IMG/VR virus record: IMGVR_UViG_3300008259_003317
Coordinates: 1-59,559 of that record
Reading direction: 5' to 3' (one strand)
Origin: a virus
DNA: 59,559 nt
The notes beneath the pieces are model-generated. The model was not told where the DNA came from, made no database searches, and was given only the letters and a program-made list of their open reading frames with translations. Position 1 is the first letter of the stretch. The number at the start of each line of letters is the position of its first letter. Below, one piece after another: positions 59,086 through 59,559 of this stretch. Both the position numbers and the translations under genes were made by a program.

Positions 59086-59559
59086 TTATATTTTTATATT
59101 TGCTAAAATTTTATCACCAATATTGTCTGTGGAGTGAATAATAACATCTAAGAACATATCATTTACAACCCACTTTTTGGCTGCAACATACACTACACCA
59201 TTTGGTGTGTTAACTTTATTCTGGTCATAACGTAGATTTGTGTTCCAACCGGAATAGTATCTGCCAATACTAATCTTTGTATTGTACCATAGCCAGGGCA
59301 CAATTAAAACAAACTTGTTACCGTTCTTATAAGCATACTGCCAATTGAAATCATTAGGGCCCCAAGATTGTTTCATATCTGTAGCGAATCGTTTTGCATC
59401 CACTTGTTTATAACCTGGTATTTGGGGAGCACCATTGGGTAACTGTACAACCTTAGTTTGCTCAAGATGTGAAGCCGAAGTACAACAGTTTTTATGGCCA
59501 AGCTCTTGAGTTTTTTGTTGAAAAGGTGTCAATTTACTCGCAGGAATTCCTATAATTTT
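59086..59559 (-). CDS. hypothetical protein, 5' end outside the window
   Basis: Open from the window edge (59559) to the stop at 59086, at least 157 codons. A TTG at 59530 is an in-window start candidate but the frame stays open beyond. Beta-rich with several Trp (FNWQYAYK, VPWLWYNTK, RYYSGWNTN), a region reminiscent of small cell-wall-binding or toxin-like folds, but unrecognised. It is the only minus-strand gene of the right flank. Confidence 0.5.
   Translation of the reverse strand, partial: KIIGIPASKLTPFQQKTQELGHKNCCTSASHLEQTKVVQLPNGAPQIPGYKQVDAKRFATDMKQSWGPNDFNWQYAYKNGNKFVLIVPWLWYNTKISIGRYYSGWNTNLRYDQNKVNTPNGVVYVAAKKWVVNDMFLDVIIHSTDNIGDKILANIKI

Noticed and set aside
1-59559. Genome-wide UAG recoding
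   Set aside because: Several well-ended genes stop with TAG (3294, 24032, 43389, 59073, and 10884 on minus) and reading through would run into promoters or opposite-strand genes. Only the 5501 gene needs suppression.
1-59559. CRISPR array or insertion sequences
   Set aside because: No regularly spaced repeats and no transposase or terminal inverted repeats seen. The only perfect tandem repeat is the 66-bp intragenic one.

Overview
The window looks like part of the genome of a large T4-like myovirus of a Gram-negative, probably aquatic, bacterium. The evidence is an adjacent rIIA/rIIB pair, a tail-fibre-type gene, sigma70-like promoters with exact 17-nt spacers in front of short non-structural genes, T4-late-type elements (TATAAATA and close variants) in front of the fibre gene and many island genes, two tRNA or tRNA-like genes, and densely packed genes joined by ATGA or TAATG overlaps. 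No ribosomal operon, transposase or other chromosomal housekeeping locus is visible.

Layout. (1) 1-9.7 kb, plus strand: early or middle-type phage genes. These are a DUF2828/vWA protein, a truncated dual-specificity phosphatase, a metallophosphoesterase, a polynucleotide-kinase-like P-loop enzyme, an AAA ATPase, a tRNA with a CUA (amber-reading) anticodon, a zinc-ribbon protein split by a frameshift, a gene with an in-frame TAG at codon 3, then rIIA and rIIB. (2) 9.7-10.9 kb: a tail-fibre gene behind a late promoter. (3) 10.9-49.9 kb: a 39-kb, AT-rich accessory island of about 43 genes on both strands, made almost entirely of enzymes. It holds 12 radical-SAM genes (11 intact, 1 broken), 15 2-oxoglutarate/Fe(II) oxygenase-like genes plus one remnant, 4 SGNH-like genes, a fatty-acid desaturase, a sulfotransferase, a QueC-like PP-loop enzyme, a nitroreductase, an amidinotransferase, a class-III aminotransferase, two methyltransferases, kinase-like proteins and a second fibre-like gene. 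(4) 49.9-59.6 kb, plus strand: a promoter and unusual tRNA-like gene, then small phage genes including translation factor IF-1, an AbrB-like protein, metallopeptidase-like proteins, a metallophosphoesterase, a MutH/Sau3AI-like nuclease, several lipoproteins and ClpP.

How it may work together. The island starts next to one fibre gene and contains a second fibre-like gene in an operon with a 2OG oxygenase and a methyltransferase behind a late-type promoter. Other island operons also carry late-type elements. The most economical reading, which is inference, is a late-expressed biosynthetic or modification system. It could decorate virion or fibre proteins, or build a surface or small molecule during infection. 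No precursor peptide, complete known pathway or nucleotide-hypermodification set was recognised, so the product is unknown. The island is evolving quickly: radical-SAM and 2OG genes are tandemly duplicated, and several copies are caught mid-decay through internal deletions and fused copies.
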